DNA of 64,000 nucleotides from Methanomicrobia archaeon (GCA_030603445.1 JAUVXU010000006.1:31077-95076); one strand, 5' to 3'. Counted from the stretch's first letter, positions 44,872-53,104 are shown. The notes: generated from the letters alone by a model not told the origin. Translations and numbers: made by a program.

Positions 44872-45814
44872 ACATCTTATGGCCATAGCGCAGGATATTT
44901 CTACAATGAAAATACGTGGTGCCGGAAGGATAGCTGTAGCTGCAGCAGATGCACTGCGCATAACAGCGTTGGAATCTTCGGCCACAACATATGATTCTTT
45001 TGTGGGGGAGATTAAGACGGCTTCAAAGTATCTTGTTGGCATGCGCCCAACTGCAGTATCATTGCCTAATGCTGTTCGCTATGTTTTGTGGAGGGGAATC
45101 AATGAAGATATGACTTCTATTGAACCAACTCGTTTAGCCGTTATTGCGGCAGCTGAAGAGTTTATCTCAAATGCAAAAGACGCTTTGCGCTTGATAGGGG
45201 ATTTTGGGGCGAAAAGACTCCTTTCTGGAGACAAGATACTTACCGTATGCAACTCAAATGCCGCAATAGAGATCATAAAGCATGCACACAGGGATGGTAA
45301 AGACCTGGAGGTTTTCGCTATGGAAACCAGACCCAGATACCAGGGGAGGATAACTGCCAAGGTCTTGGCTGAAGAAGGCATAAAAGTAAATCTTATAATC
45401 GATTCGGCTGCCAGATATTTTATGAGGGATATGGACCACTTTATAACAGGGACGGATGCCATAACAGCCAATGGCGCCGTAGTAAATAAGATCGGAACTG
45501 CAATGGCAGCTCTTGCCGCACACGAGGCCAGGGTCAGAGTGATGGTGGCAGCAGAGACTTATAAGTTTCATCCTGAAACTATAATTGGCGAGCTTGTTGA
45601 GATAGAGGAAAGGCCATATGATGAAGTTGTATCTGACGATGCAAGAGAGGATTTGGGCCCCGTATCTATTAGAAACCCGGTATTTGATATAACTCCCTCA
45701 GAATATATCGATGTCATCGTTACTGAACGAGGCATAATTCCCCCTCAAGCATCTTTTTTCTTGCTTACGGAACTGTTTGGATGGCGCCTCACAGGAAGGG
45801 ATCCATGGGAATAG
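44864..45814 (+). CDS. Ribose-1,5-bisphosphate isomerase
   Basis: 316 residues of the eIF2B α-like/aIF2B family, the length of archaeal R15P isomerase. MRPTAVSLPNAVRYVLWRG binds the substrate phosphate; the catalytic cysteine is in ILTVCNSNAAIEI (about residue 130) and the aspartate in HFITGTDAITANGAVVNKIGT (about 200). It converts ribose-1,5-bisphosphate to ribulose-1,5-bisphosphate in AMP/nucleoside degradation, feeding form III RuBisCO. Neither RuBisCO nor AMP phosphorylase is in the window. The paralogue MtnA at 49024 is clearly distinct. Confidence 0.88.
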   Translation: MNEHLMAIAQDISTMKIRGAGRIAVAAADALRITALESSATTYDSFVGEIKTASKYLVGMRPTAVSLPNAVRYVLWRGINEDMTSIEPTRLAVIAAAEEFISNAKDALRLIGDFGAKRLLSGDKILTVCNSNAAIEIIKHAHRDGKDLEVFAMETRPRYQGRITAKVLAEEGIKVNLIIDSAARYFMRDMDHFITGTDAITANGAVVNKIGTAMAALAAHEARVRVMVAAETYKFHPETIIGELVEIEERPYDEVVSDDAREDLGPVSIRNPVFDITPSEYIDVIVTERGIIPPQASFFLLTELFGWRLTGRDPWE

Positions 45815-45869
45815 TTTTTTTATTATTTTATCATTGTAAGTAAAGAAAACGATTCATACTCGCCAATAT

Positions 45870-45956
45870 GCCACTAAAATAGAGAGCAGGCTCTATTTTT
45901 GGCTTAGAACTACAAAAAATTTTTAATTGTGTACTTCATCCATTTTAGTGGAGGGG
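45870..45956 (+). promoter_or_regulatory. Inverted repeats around the promoter of the HTH-10 regulator gene
   Basis: CCACTAAAAT (45871-45880) recurs perfectly inverted as ATTTTAGTGG (45942-45951), which ends inside the Shine-Dalgarno region (GTGGAGGGGG). The left copy also joins a second hairpin: GCCA-ct-AAAATAGAG (45870-45884) with CTCTATTTTTGGC (45891-45903), a 13-bp stem with a 2-base bulge and a 6-base loop. A TATA-like AAAAATTTTTAATTG lies between the two 10-mers (~45914-45928). The elements could be paired operators (DNA) or mutually exclusive RNA folds; the hairpin could also end the upstream transcript. Confidence 0.5.
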
Positions 45957-45963
45957 GATACAA

Positions 45964-46593
45964 TTGAATGAAGTTATACTAAAAGCTTCAAGCAATAAGT
46001 ATTGCTATCAGAATCTTTCTGAAAAATATGGGGTAAATTTTAAAATTTTGAATGTGATGCCTTCTTTTTCTAAAACTATTGGTGCCACGTTATTGTTTGA
46101 ATTCTTCACTGATGATGTTGTGATTGAACAAATATTGGCAGATATAAAAAATTTTGACCATGTTTTTTTCGCAGAAGTGCAAAAAAATAATTCAGATGGT
46201 CATTTAGTTCTAGTTAAATCCACATATTCATTTCCTTGCAGTGTTTTGGCTAAATCAGGATGTTTCATAGACAAGGTAGAGTTCACACCCATGGGGATGT
46301 ACATAAAGCTATTGGTGGGTACAAACTGCCCATTTCATGAAATAATACAAGAATTTGAGGACAATGGGTTTGAAGTTAATATAATTAAAAAACAGAGTGC
46401 AGATTTGAAGGATGACCTTACTCCTCGCCAAAGGAAAGTTCTTACAGCAGCATTTGAAATGGGTTTTTTTGATGTTCCAAAACGTATTACTTTAAAAGAA
46501 CTGTCTGAAAGAGTGGGAGTATCGGCCTCAAGTGTCGATGAGATTATAAAGCGGGCTGAAAACAAAATACTATGCCGCTACTTCATGGTGTAA
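45964..46593 (+). CDS. HTH-10 (bacterio-opsin activator-like) transcription regulator
   Basis: 209 residues. The last ~55 residues are the HTH-10 domain: DDLTPRQRKVLTAAFEMGFFDVPKRITLKELSERVGVSASSVDEIIKRAENKI. The N-terminal ~150 residues are an unrecognised sensor-like domain with several Cys (C14, C87, C95, C118), including TNCPFHEI. It starts with TTG: GGAGGGGG ends 6 bases upstream, and the only near ATG is out of frame. The NifX-like gene follows after one base, so they form one operon. Possible redox or metal sensor, from the cysteines and the partner; that is inference. Confidence 0.78.
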   Translation: MNEVILKASSNKYCYQNLSEKYGVNFKILNVMPSFSKTIGATLLFEFFTDDVVIEQILADIKNFDHVFFAEVQKNNSDGHLVLVKSTYSFPCSVLAKSGCFIDKVEFTPMGMYIKLLVGTNCPFHEIIQEFEDNGFEVNIIKKQSADLKDDLTPRQRKVLTAAFEMGFFDVPKRITLKELSERVGVSASSVDEIIKRAENKILCRYFMV

Positions 46594-46594
46594 G

Positions 46595-46951
46595 ATGATG
46601 TCTTTGTTGGCAATTCCTGTTAAGGAGGATAATGATCTTGATTCTAAGGTTAATATGCATTTTAGCAGGTCTCCTTTCTTTTTTATTTACAATACAACAT
46701 CTAAATCGGGCAATATAGTGAAAAACACAGCTGCAAACAAACCCGGGCACGAAGGACCATTGGAAATACTTAATGGATTAGGCGTTACAAAAATTCTTTG
46801 TTCAGGCATAGGCTCTGGTGCTATCGACTTTGCTCAAGAACTTGGGATAACTGTCTGTTTTGGCCGTACGAAGACAGTTTCTGAACTAATTGAACGTTAT
46901 AAAAATGGGGCACTGGAAAACATTTTGGATGGCAGCGCCTGTAGAGAATAG
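46595..46951 (+). CDS. NifX/NifB-type dinitrogenase cofactor-binding domain protein
   Basis: 118 residues. The fold pattern is LLAIPVKEDNDLDSKVNMHFSRSPFFFIY, NKPGHEGPLEILNGLGVTKILCSGIGSGAIDFAQELGITVCFG, and VSELIERYKNGAL. This is the small NifB C-terminal/NifX-like domain, widespread in methanogens outside nitrogen fixation, where relatives bind iron-sulfur or molybdenum cofactors. No nif gene is near. Paired with the HTH-10 regulator directly upstream. Confidence 0.82.
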   Translation: MMSLLAIPVKEDNDLDSKVNMHFSRSPFFFIYNTTSKSGNIVKNTAANKPGHEGPLEILNGLGVTKILCSGIGSGAIDFAQELGITVCFGRTKTVSELIERYKNGALENILDGSACRE

Positions 46952-47326
46952 CTATAACTCGTTTTCTATTCTTTCTTTTAGGCACATCGTCTGATCTTCG
47001 ATATAACTAATCATTACCTCTTTTAACTTGGTTTTTTGTATTGAGGAATAGGTGAAGTGGTAACCTCTTCTTAATCCCTTTTTCTTTCGGATGATTAGCC
47101 CTTTACTCATTAGGCTTGAGAGTGCCTTTTGTATGGTGCTTCTGTGTTTTTGTGTTTCTTCTGAGAGTTTTATCGCAGATAGCTGATTGTCAAATAAAAG
47201 AAAGAGGATATTAGTTTCAAGTTCATTAAGTGTCAAGACGCCTGAAACTAATTCATTAATATCTATCCCTTCTATTTGTATACGAGAACAGAGATTTTTA
47301 TTGAGCCAATTTTTCATATTACTCAT
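46952..47326 (-). CDS. Winged-helix regulator (MarR/TrmB-like)
   Basis: 124 residues. Residues ~30-95 form a winged helix: LTLNELETNILFLLFDNQLSAIKLSEETQKHRSTIQKALSSLMSKGLIIRKKKG, with a wing ending RGYHFTYSS and a C-terminal helix for dimerisation. It overlaps the thioredoxin gene by 8 bases and is transcribed after it, so the regulator may respond to redox state or control this operon. The stop abuts the convergent NifX-like stop with no gap. Confidence 0.75.
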   Translation of the reverse strand: MSNMKNWLNKNLCSRIQIEGIDINELVSGVLTLNELETNILFLLFDNQLSAIKLSEETQKHRSTIQKALSSLMSKGLIIRKKKGLRRGYHFTYSSIQKTKLKEVMISYIEDQTMCLKERIENEL

Positions 47327-47717
47327 ACCTTTTGATAAGTTCTATGAGTCTTTCCTTTGGCACAGCACCTATCATTTTGTCGATGGGTTTACCGTCCTTG
47401 AAGAGTATCGTCGTTGGTATGGACATGGTGTTGTACTTCATTGCAACACCCCTACTCTCGTCTACATTGAGCTTTGCAACAGTCACCCTGCCTTTCATAT
47501 CTTTTGCAAATTCTGCTACGGTTGGCCCAAACATCTTGCACGGCATACACCACTCTGCCCAGAAATCAACAAGAAGCAATTTATTTTCATTCAGCAACTG
47601 GTCAAAGTTTTCATCCGTTGCAATAAGGGGGTGGTCTGGGGCCGATGTTTTCTGTGTTAGCTCTTCCATTTTTTTTCTTTTTATCTCATCTACTGTGTCC
47701 AAATAATCACCAAGCAC
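47319..47717 (-). CDS. Thioredoxin
   Basis: 132 residues. A ~30-residue N-terminal extension (MLGDYLDTVDEIKRKKMEELTQKTSAP) precedes the thioredoxin fold with LLVDFWAEWCMPCKMFGPTV; the active site is C-M-P-C instead of the usual CGPC. MSIPTTILFKDGKPIDKMIGAVPKE has the cis-proline. The Met in the active site should change its redox potential. It reduces disulfides in the cytosol. Cotranscribed with the winged-helix gene at 46952. Confidence 0.92.
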   Translation of the reverse strand: MLGDYLDTVDEIKRKKMEELTQKTSAPDHPLIATDENFDQLLNENKLLLVDFWAEWCMPCKMFGPTVAEFAKDMKGRVTVAKLNVDESRGVAMKYNTMSIPTTILFKDGKPIDKMIGAVPKERLIELIKRYE

Positions 47718-47820
47718 AGGTAATTAAGAAAGTATATAAAGTTTACTGTTAGTTAATCATCAACTATGCACACATATTGGCGAAACACTTAATATGCTTT
47801 CTTAATTAATTATCAATGGG

Positions 47821-49044
47821 ATGCTTATGATACTTAGTGGAGGAATGGTATATTCGGCAGGCAAGTTCGTTCGTGCTGACATAGAGATTACAGATGGGAA
47901 GATAACTGCAATAGATGCGGACATAAAGGGGGAGGGCATTGATATGTGCAATTACGTTATCGTTCCAGGAATACATAATACCCATATGCATGCATCCTCT
48001 GTATTAATAAGGGGGGCGCCATGTACAGGCGACCTTGACGAATGGGTGCGTTCATTACTTTGGCGCTTTGAAAAAACTCTTAGCACAAAAGAGGCATATT
48101 ATGGTTCACTCTACAGCATGTGTCAGATGGCAAAGGCCGGAATAACTTATTTTGAAGATATGCATTTCCATGAACAGGAGGTCTTGCGTGCATGCACTGA
48201 TGTGGGGATGCGTGCTTCTCTAAGCGAAGCTATAATGGATATGCAAGAGTGGGATATTCCTTTGGCCACAGTAAAGACTTCGATTGATCTTGCAAGGTCA
48301 GCTAAGAATTTCCCCCTAGTTTCTGTTAAGATGGGCATCGTGTCCATTCGTATGGCAAGCCCGCAATTGATAGATGAATGTGCACATGCCGTGCGAGAGA
48401 ATCAAGGACTGTTTAAGGGATATCATATCCACCTCAATGAGGTTGCTCAAGATAAGATATATGCTTTACAAACATATGGAAAATCACCTGCCGCGGCATT
48501 TGATGATTTTGGAATAATTGGCCCAGGAGCGACTTTAGCGCATTGTGTGCATGTGAGTGGACAAGAGCTTGATTTGATTGCAAAGCGCGGAGCGATGATA
48601 TCTCATTGCTTGGGATCGAATCTGCGACTTAGATCAGGCATCGCGCCTGTGAACGAGATGCTTGATAGAGGAATTAGTGTTAGCATGGGCATTGACTCTC
48701 CTGCAATCAATGATGGTTTTGATATAATGAGCGATGCTAGATTTGTTGGATTATTCCATGGGCTTGAACCTAGCAAAGTTGCATCGATGGTGTTTGGCAC
48801 AAACGGGCTTTGCGTAGGCGACAATGCAGATATGGTAATGCTTCAAAAGAGCTCTTTTTTCCCATATAAGGGTCTGGAGGCACTTCTTGCTTTTGGCTGC
48901 AATTCCGGGGCTGTTGTGCATGTCGTAATTGACGGGAAATTTGTTGTGTGGGATAAAAAGATAACAACTGTGAATGAGGAAAAAATAGAGAAGAAGGCAC
49001 TGTCCATGGCCGAGAATGTATGGTCAAGGCTTGAATTGCTTTAA
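47821..49044 (+). CDS. Amidohydrolase of the MTA/SAH/5'-deoxyadenosine deaminase type
   Basis: 407 residues, a metal-dependent TIM-barrel amidohydrolase. The N-terminal metal site is PGIHNTHMHASSVLIRGAPCTGDLDEWV; further ligands sit in KGYHIHLNE, LAHCVHVSGQEL and MGIDSPAINDGFDIMSDAR. This set matches the SAH/MTA deaminase (DadD-like) branch, which in methanogens deaminates 5'-deoxyadenosine, MTA and SAH. The usual GTDSAASNN loop is changed to GIDSPAINDG. Its 3' end overlaps convergent mtnA by 21 bases; mtnA acts two steps later in the same salvage route, supporting the call. An ATG at 47827 is an alternative start. Confidence 0.78.
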   Translation: MLMILSGGMVYSAGKFVRADIEITDGKITAIDADIKGEGIDMCNYVIVPGIHNTHMHASSVLIRGAPCTGDLDEWVRSLLWRFEKTLSTKEAYYGSLYSMCQMAKAGITYFEDMHFHEQEVLRACTDVGMRASLSEAIMDMQEWDIPLATVKTSIDLARSAKNFPLVSVKMGIVSIRMASPQLIDECAHAVRENQGLFKGYHIHLNEVAQDKIYALQTYGKSPAAAFDDFGIIGPGATLAHCVHVSGQELDLIAKRGAMISHCLGSNLRLRSGIAPVNEMLDRGISVSMGIDSPAINDGFDIMSDARFVGLFHGLEPSKVASMVFGTNGLCVGDNADMVMLQKSSFFPYKGLEALLAFGCNSGAVVHVVIDGKFVVWDKKITTVNEEKIEKKALSMAENVWSRLELL

Positions 49045-50067
49045 GGTTTCTATAAATGGTTGTGTGGCTATTCCTTTTTCTGTAACTATGGCTGAAATAT
49101 TATTTGCAGGGGTGATATCGAATGCAGGATTGTACGTATGTACTGATTCAGGAGCATTTTGTATGCCGTGCCAATAAATAATTTCATTGCCGTCACGTTC
49201 TTCTATCGGTATTTCTTCACCTAAATTACAGGAGAAATCTATAGTTGATGTTGGTGCAGCCACTATAAATGGGATGTTGTGGTGATAAGCAAGCACGGAC
49301 AAGCTGTAAGTGCCAATTTTGTTGGCCACATCCCCATTTGCGGCAATTCTATCGGCCCCAACGATCACTTTTTGTATCTTTCCTTGCTTCATAAGAAATC
49401 CTGCCATGTTATCCGTGATAAGTGTTGATGGTATGTTTTCATGTAAAAGTTCCCATGCAGTTAGTCTTGACCCCTGACAGAGGGGGCGTGTCTCGTCGAC
49501 ATAAATATGGATTTTCTTTCCTTCGGCGTATGCAAAACGAATAATGCCAAGCGCCGTCCCATACCCGACACAAGCAAGCGCACCTGCGTTGCAGTGTGTT
49601 AGGATGCTGTCGTTTTGTTCGATTAAAGCTGCTCCGTTCTTGCCAATCATTTCATTGTTTTCAAGGTCTTTGTCTGCTATACTCTTTGCATTTTCTTTTA
49701 AGAGATGCAGCGTTTTTTCTATCGGAGCTGATATATCTAATAATTTTTCTTGTGCCACAACCCCCCACTGGAGATTAACAGCTGTTGGTCGCGCCTCGGC
49801 AATAGCTTTCGCATCTTCTCTTAAGTGCATATAAAATTGTTCACAGTTCTCTTCTTTATGTTGGATTGCGGACAAGAGAACGCCATAGGCCCCCGCCACA
49901 CCAAGCGCGGGAGCGCCCCTAACACGCAGGCTTGTTATGGCCTCAATAAGGCTTTTTACTGTGACGCAGGTATGGATGACAAGTTTTGAAGGAAGTTTTG
50001 TCTGGTCTATCATCTTAACAGCGTCATCTTCAAAATATATTGTTCTTACTATTTTGCCGGTATTCAC
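49024..50067 (-). CDS. mtnA: S-methyl-5-thioribose-1-phosphate isomerase
   Basis: 347 residues. RVRGAPALGVAGAYGVLL binds phosphate; the catalytic Cys is in ILTHCNAGALACVGYGTALG (about residue 160) and the Asp in VIVGADRIAANGDVANKIGTYSLSVLAYHHNIPFIVAAPTSTID (about 240). It isomerises methylthioribose-1-phosphate, and in Archaea probably 5-deoxyribose-1-phosphate too, in salvage of MTA and 5'-deoxyadenosine. The neighbouring amidohydrolase gives the pathway context. It is a paralogue of the R15P isomerase at 44864. Confidence 0.92.
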   Translation of the reverse strand: MNTGKIVRTIYFEDDAVKMIDQTKLPSKLVIHTCVTVKSLIEAITSLRVRGAPALGVAGAYGVLLSAIQHKEENCEQFYMHLREDAKAIAEARPTAVNLQWGVVAQEKLLDISAPIEKTLHLLKENAKSIADKDLENNEMIGKNGAALIEQNDSILTHCNAGALACVGYGTALGIIRFAYAEGKKIHIYVDETRPLCQGSRLTAWELLHENIPSTLITDNMAGFLMKQGKIQKVIVGADRIAANGDVANKIGTYSLSVLAYHHNIPFIVAAPTSTIDFSCNLGEEIPIEERDGNEIIYWHGIQNAPESVHTYNPAFDITPANNISAIVTEKGIATQPFIETLKQFKP

Positions 50068-50162
50068 AAATCTTCATCATCCTTGTTATTTTTATTTTTT
50101 GTCCCGTAATAGTCCCATAATAAGCATTTCAAAAATAATAGCCAGCTATTTTTTCATTGAAA

Positions 50163-50972
50163 CTACTTGATATGAAATATGTTTCTTAATACAAGTATTA
50201 TGAAAAATATACTGCCAGAAACTAGTACTATTGTTGCCCCTGATGCAAATCCTAGATAGTATGATATTGTCAAACCCAATGACGTATATATTGCGCCAAA
50301 AAGGATTGATATAATCATCATCTTCTTCACACTATGACTAAATAATCTGCTTGTGGTAGCAGGTATTGTAAGTAAAGCAATAACAAGAATTACTCCAACT
50401 ATTTTTATAAGTACTACAATAGTTAATGCTATAAGACAAAGCAGCAGGATGTAGAGCGCTTGTACGGGAAGCCCCATGACAGTAGAGTATTCCTCATCGA
50501 ATGAGAGTGCAAGAAATTCTTTATAAAACAGTGCCACTATAATAATAATTATCCCGCTAAGTATTGCCATTATAATTAAGTCTTGATGAGAAACAGCAAG
50601 AATATTTCCAAATAGGTAGCTAAAGAGGTCAATGGCGTACTCACTGCTAAGCCCAATAAAGATTATACCAAGCGCCATTCCTGTGGCCCATAATATTCCT
50701 ATTGTTGTGTCTTCCTGGAGTTTTGCTTTATGTTTTGCACCCCCTATAGCAGAGGCAGCTAGCAGCGAAAATACAATTGTGGACAGAGTGGGATTAATTC
50801 CACTATAGTAACCAAATCCTATGCCGCAAAAAGAAAAATGTGCTATTCCTCCGCTGATAAATACAAGGCGCTTGAGTACCACATAAACTCCAATCACACC
50901 ACAAATAACACTAGCAAGTATGCCAGCTGCAAATGCGTTTTGCATAAATTCATATTGCAATATCTCTATCAT
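50163..50972 (-). CDS. Metal ABC transporter permease (ZnuB family)
   Basis: 269 residues with about eight membrane helices, starting MIEILQYEFMQNAFAAGILASVICGVIGVYVVLKRLVFISGG, the ZnuB/TroC-type signature, and later LALSFDEEYSTVMGLPVQALYILLLCLIALTIVVLIKIVG. The frame extends to 51029, but ATG 50972 overlaps the ATPase gene by 4 bases and fits the family. Last gene of the operon binding protein (51753)-ATPase (50969)-permease. It should carry Zn, Mn or, given NikR next door, Ni/Co. Confidence 0.88.
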   Translation of the reverse strand: MIEILQYEFMQNAFAAGILASVICGVIGVYVVLKRLVFISGGIAHFSFCGIGFGYYSGINPTLSTIVFSLLAASAIGGAKHKAKLQEDTTIGILWATGMALGIIFIGLSSEYAIDLFSYLFGNILAVSHQDLIIMAILSGIIIIIVALFYKEFLALSFDEEYSTVMGLPVQALYILLLCLIALTIVVLIKIVGVILVIALLTIPATTSRLFSHSVKKMMIISILFGAIYTSLGLTISYYLGFASGATIVLVSGSIFFIILVLRNIFHIK

Positions 50973-51733
50973 TCGTGTTCCTCCAAAACGCGATGCGGCA
51001 CACCATGTGCAATTAGGTCTATCGGGCATCCATATGCTTTTTCTATGTCCTCTCTTTTTATTTCTTTAGAGTCATGGTAATATATTTCTTGGTTTATGCA
51101 TGCTACTTTTTTTACATGTTTAGAAATGGCACTTAAATCATGGGAAACTAGGATAATGGTCATGTTTTTGTTTAGTTTTTTTAACAATGAGTAAAATTCA
51201 CTTTGCATATTGGCATCTATTCCAACATCCGGCTCGTCGAGAAGAAGTATTTTTGGATTGTTTATTAACGCACGTGCAATAAATATGCGCTGCTGTTCTC
51301 CGCCTGAAAGATGTCCTATCTCCTTGTCACTGTGTTTGGTCATTCCTACGACTTTTAGCGTTTGTAGAACTAGTTCATCATCTTTGCTACTGTAGCGTTT
51401 TAGAAACCCTTTTTTTCCACAAAGTCCCATGCGCACTACTTCAAATACACTGATGGGAAAATTGCTTTCATGATAGTTCTTTTGTGCTACGTATCCTATA
51501 TGTTTCCTGCTTCTGTTGGGGTCTTGTCCAAGAATCTTTACACGGCCATTATGGGGTTTTATTAAACCAATCATAGTTTTTATGAGTGTTGTTTTTCCCC
51601 CCCCATTAGGCCCTATAATACCAAGAAAATCCTTATTTTTCACTTGTAAAGATATATCTTTTAAAATTATGGATTCATTGTATGACACCCATACATGTTC
51701 TAAAGATATTACATCATCATGACTTGTATCCAT
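50969..51733 (-). CDS. Metal ABC transporter ATP-binding protein (ZnuC family)
   Basis: 254 residues. Walker A IGPNGGGKTTLIKTMIG, the ZnuC-like stretch HIGYVAQKNYHESNFPISVFEVVRMGLCGKKGF, signature LSGGEQQRIFIARAL, Walker B ILLLDEPDVGIDA and VSHDL. It powers metal uptake with the permease overlapping its end by 4 bases and the lipoprotein 19 bases upstream. Confidence 0.9.
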   Translation of the reverse strand: MDTSHDDVISLEHVWVSYNESIILKDISLQVKNKDFLGIIGPNGGGKTTLIKTMIGLIKPHNGRVKILGQDPNRSRKHIGYVAQKNYHESNFPISVFEVVRMGLCGKKGFLKRYSSKDDELVLQTLKVVGMTKHSDKEIGHLSGGEQQRIFIARALINNPKILLLDEPDVGIDANMQSEFYSLLKKLNKNMTIILVSHDLSAISKHVKKVACINQEIYYHDSKEIKREDIEKAYGCPIDLIAHGVPHRVLEEHE

Positions 51734-51752
51734 AATTGTATACTCACTTCCA

Positions 51753-52607
51753 TTATTTGGTTAAACCTTCAATGAGGCTTTCAACTACACAGTTCAGGTT
51801 GTCGATATAGTTTTGGGATAATGGGTTTATGGTTAGTATTATGCCGTTTATCTCTTTAGATATGATTTCAGCGCTTTTGGGGTTGAATTGGGGTTCCACA
51901 AAAATCACGTGTATATTAAATTCCTTTGCTAGTTCTATTATGGCGATAATATCTTTCGGAGAAGGTTCTTTTCCCTCTTGTTCTATAGCTATTTGTTCAA
52001 GCCCATACTCTCTGCAAAAATATGTCCATGCAGGATGGAACACAATGAATTTATTGTTGGTTAAATCTTCAAGTTTTGCACGCATATTTTGGTCAAGCAA
52101 CCATAATTCCCCTATATACGCTTCTTTGTTCAAAGCATAGTAATTCTCGTTTTCTGGATCTATTTTTACCATGGCATCATATATTTGAGCAACACCTTTA
52201 ATGGCAATCTTAGGAGAAAGCCATACATGGGGGTCGTATCCATCATTTATGGGAATTAGATCAGCCCCTTCTGAAATATCAACAATAACTATATCTTTAT
52301 TTGTTGTGAGGAACTTCTCTGCCCATTTCTCGAGACCTACTCCATTTTTTATCCAAAGTTTAGCATTGTTTATCTCAATGAGTTGATTTGGAGTTGGTTC
52401 ATAAGTGTGAGGTTCTGATCCTTCTGGGACCAGAATGCTAATATTTACGTTTTCCCCTCCAACACGCTCTACCCACTCAAAATATGGGGCAATGCTTACC
52501 ACCACGTTTATGGCGCTTTCATTTTCTTGGGTAGCATTGGAGATGCATCCAGAAAGTAGTGGCACAAGTATTACAATTATTAATAAGAATCTCTGTGATC
52601 GTTTCAT
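51753..52607 (-). CDS. Metal-binding lipoprotein of the TroA/ZnuA family
   Basis: 284 residues. The start MKRSQRFLLIIVILVPLLSGC ends in a lipobox, so it is a membrane-anchored lipoprotein facing outside. Metal ligands appear in PEGSEPHTYEPTPNQL, DPHVWLSP, FHPAWTYF and a late VEPQFNPKSAEIIS. The His-rich loop of ZnuA is absent, so zinc is not assured. It captures the ion for the ABC transporter. Divergent from nikR, with a 113-base gap that must hold both promoters. Confidence 0.88.
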   Translation of the reverse strand: MKRSQRFLLIIVILVPLLSGCISNATQENESAINVVVSIAPYFEWVERVGGENVNISILVPEGSEPHTYEPTPNQLIEINNAKLWIKNGVGLEKWAEKFLTTNKDIVIVDISEGADLIPINDGYDPHVWLSPKIAIKGVAQIYDAMVKIDPENENYYALNKEAYIGELWLLDQNMRAKLEDLTNNKFIVFHPAWTYFCREYGLEQIAIEQEGKEPSPKDIIAIIELAKEFNIHVIFVEPQFNPKSAEIISKEINGIILTINPLSQNYIDNLNCVVESLIEGLTK

Positions 52608-52720
52608 CTTATCACTTTAATAACTATTTCCCAAATTATATTATTATATGGCATAGTTTAAATATATTATTATTAATAATTATAAGAATATTTATAAATT
52701 GTTATTAACATCTTATTATA
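52608..52720. promoter_or_regulatory. Shared promoter region between metal transporter and nikR
   Basis: For nikR the TATA-like AATATTTATAA lies at 52688-52698, leaving almost no leader. For the transporter a TATA-like ATATATTTAAAC is at ~52655-52665 on the minus strand. A perfect 12-base palindrome ATTATTAATAAT (52669-52680) sits between and beside both boxes, the right place for one regulator to control both genes. It does not resemble the enterobacterial NikR operator. Confidence 0.45.
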
Positions 52721-53104
52721 ATGGCAATTATTAGTGTTTCGTTAAATGATAAGATCTTACAAGATATAGACTTATTACAAAGAGAGATGGGGTTTTCAGG
52801 CCGCTCTGAGATTTTTAGGGCAGGGGCACGCCTACTAATTGAGGACTACAAGAGTAAAAAAGAGCTTAAGGGCATGATAAGTTCTGTCCTTATTCTACTT
52901 CATGACAAACACATTGAAGATATGATAATTGAGGTCAAGCATAATTTTGAGGATATCATAGACACCCAAATACATAATCATACTGTAGAAGACAAGTGTC
53001 TTGATATATTCATTCTAAAAGGCGACGCATCGCGTATAAAAGATCTAACTACTATCTTTCAAAGTCAGGGGCATATGGATTACATTAAACTAGTTGTTCC
53101 ATAA
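52721..53104 (+). CDS. nikR: Nickel-responsive regulator NikR
   Basis: 127 residues. Residues 1-45 are a ribbon-helix-helix (ISVSLNDKILQDIDLLQREMGFSGRSEIFRAGARLLIEDYK); the ACT-like C-terminal domain holds the nickel ligands in the NikR arrangement, KHNFEDIIDTQIHNHTVEDKC (H, H-x-H, C). A tetramer with Ni2+ binds DNA and usually represses uptake. Here it faces a TroA-type transporter, not the usual Nik or Cbi system. Its stop overlaps the convergent DUF123 gene by 20 bases. Confidence 0.92.
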   Translation: MAIISVSLNDKILQDIDLLQREMGFSGRSEIFRAGARLLIEDYKSKKELKGMISSVLILLHDKHIEDMIIEVKHNFEDIIDTQIHNHTVEDKCLDIFILKGDASRIKDLTTIFQSQGHMDYIKLVVP

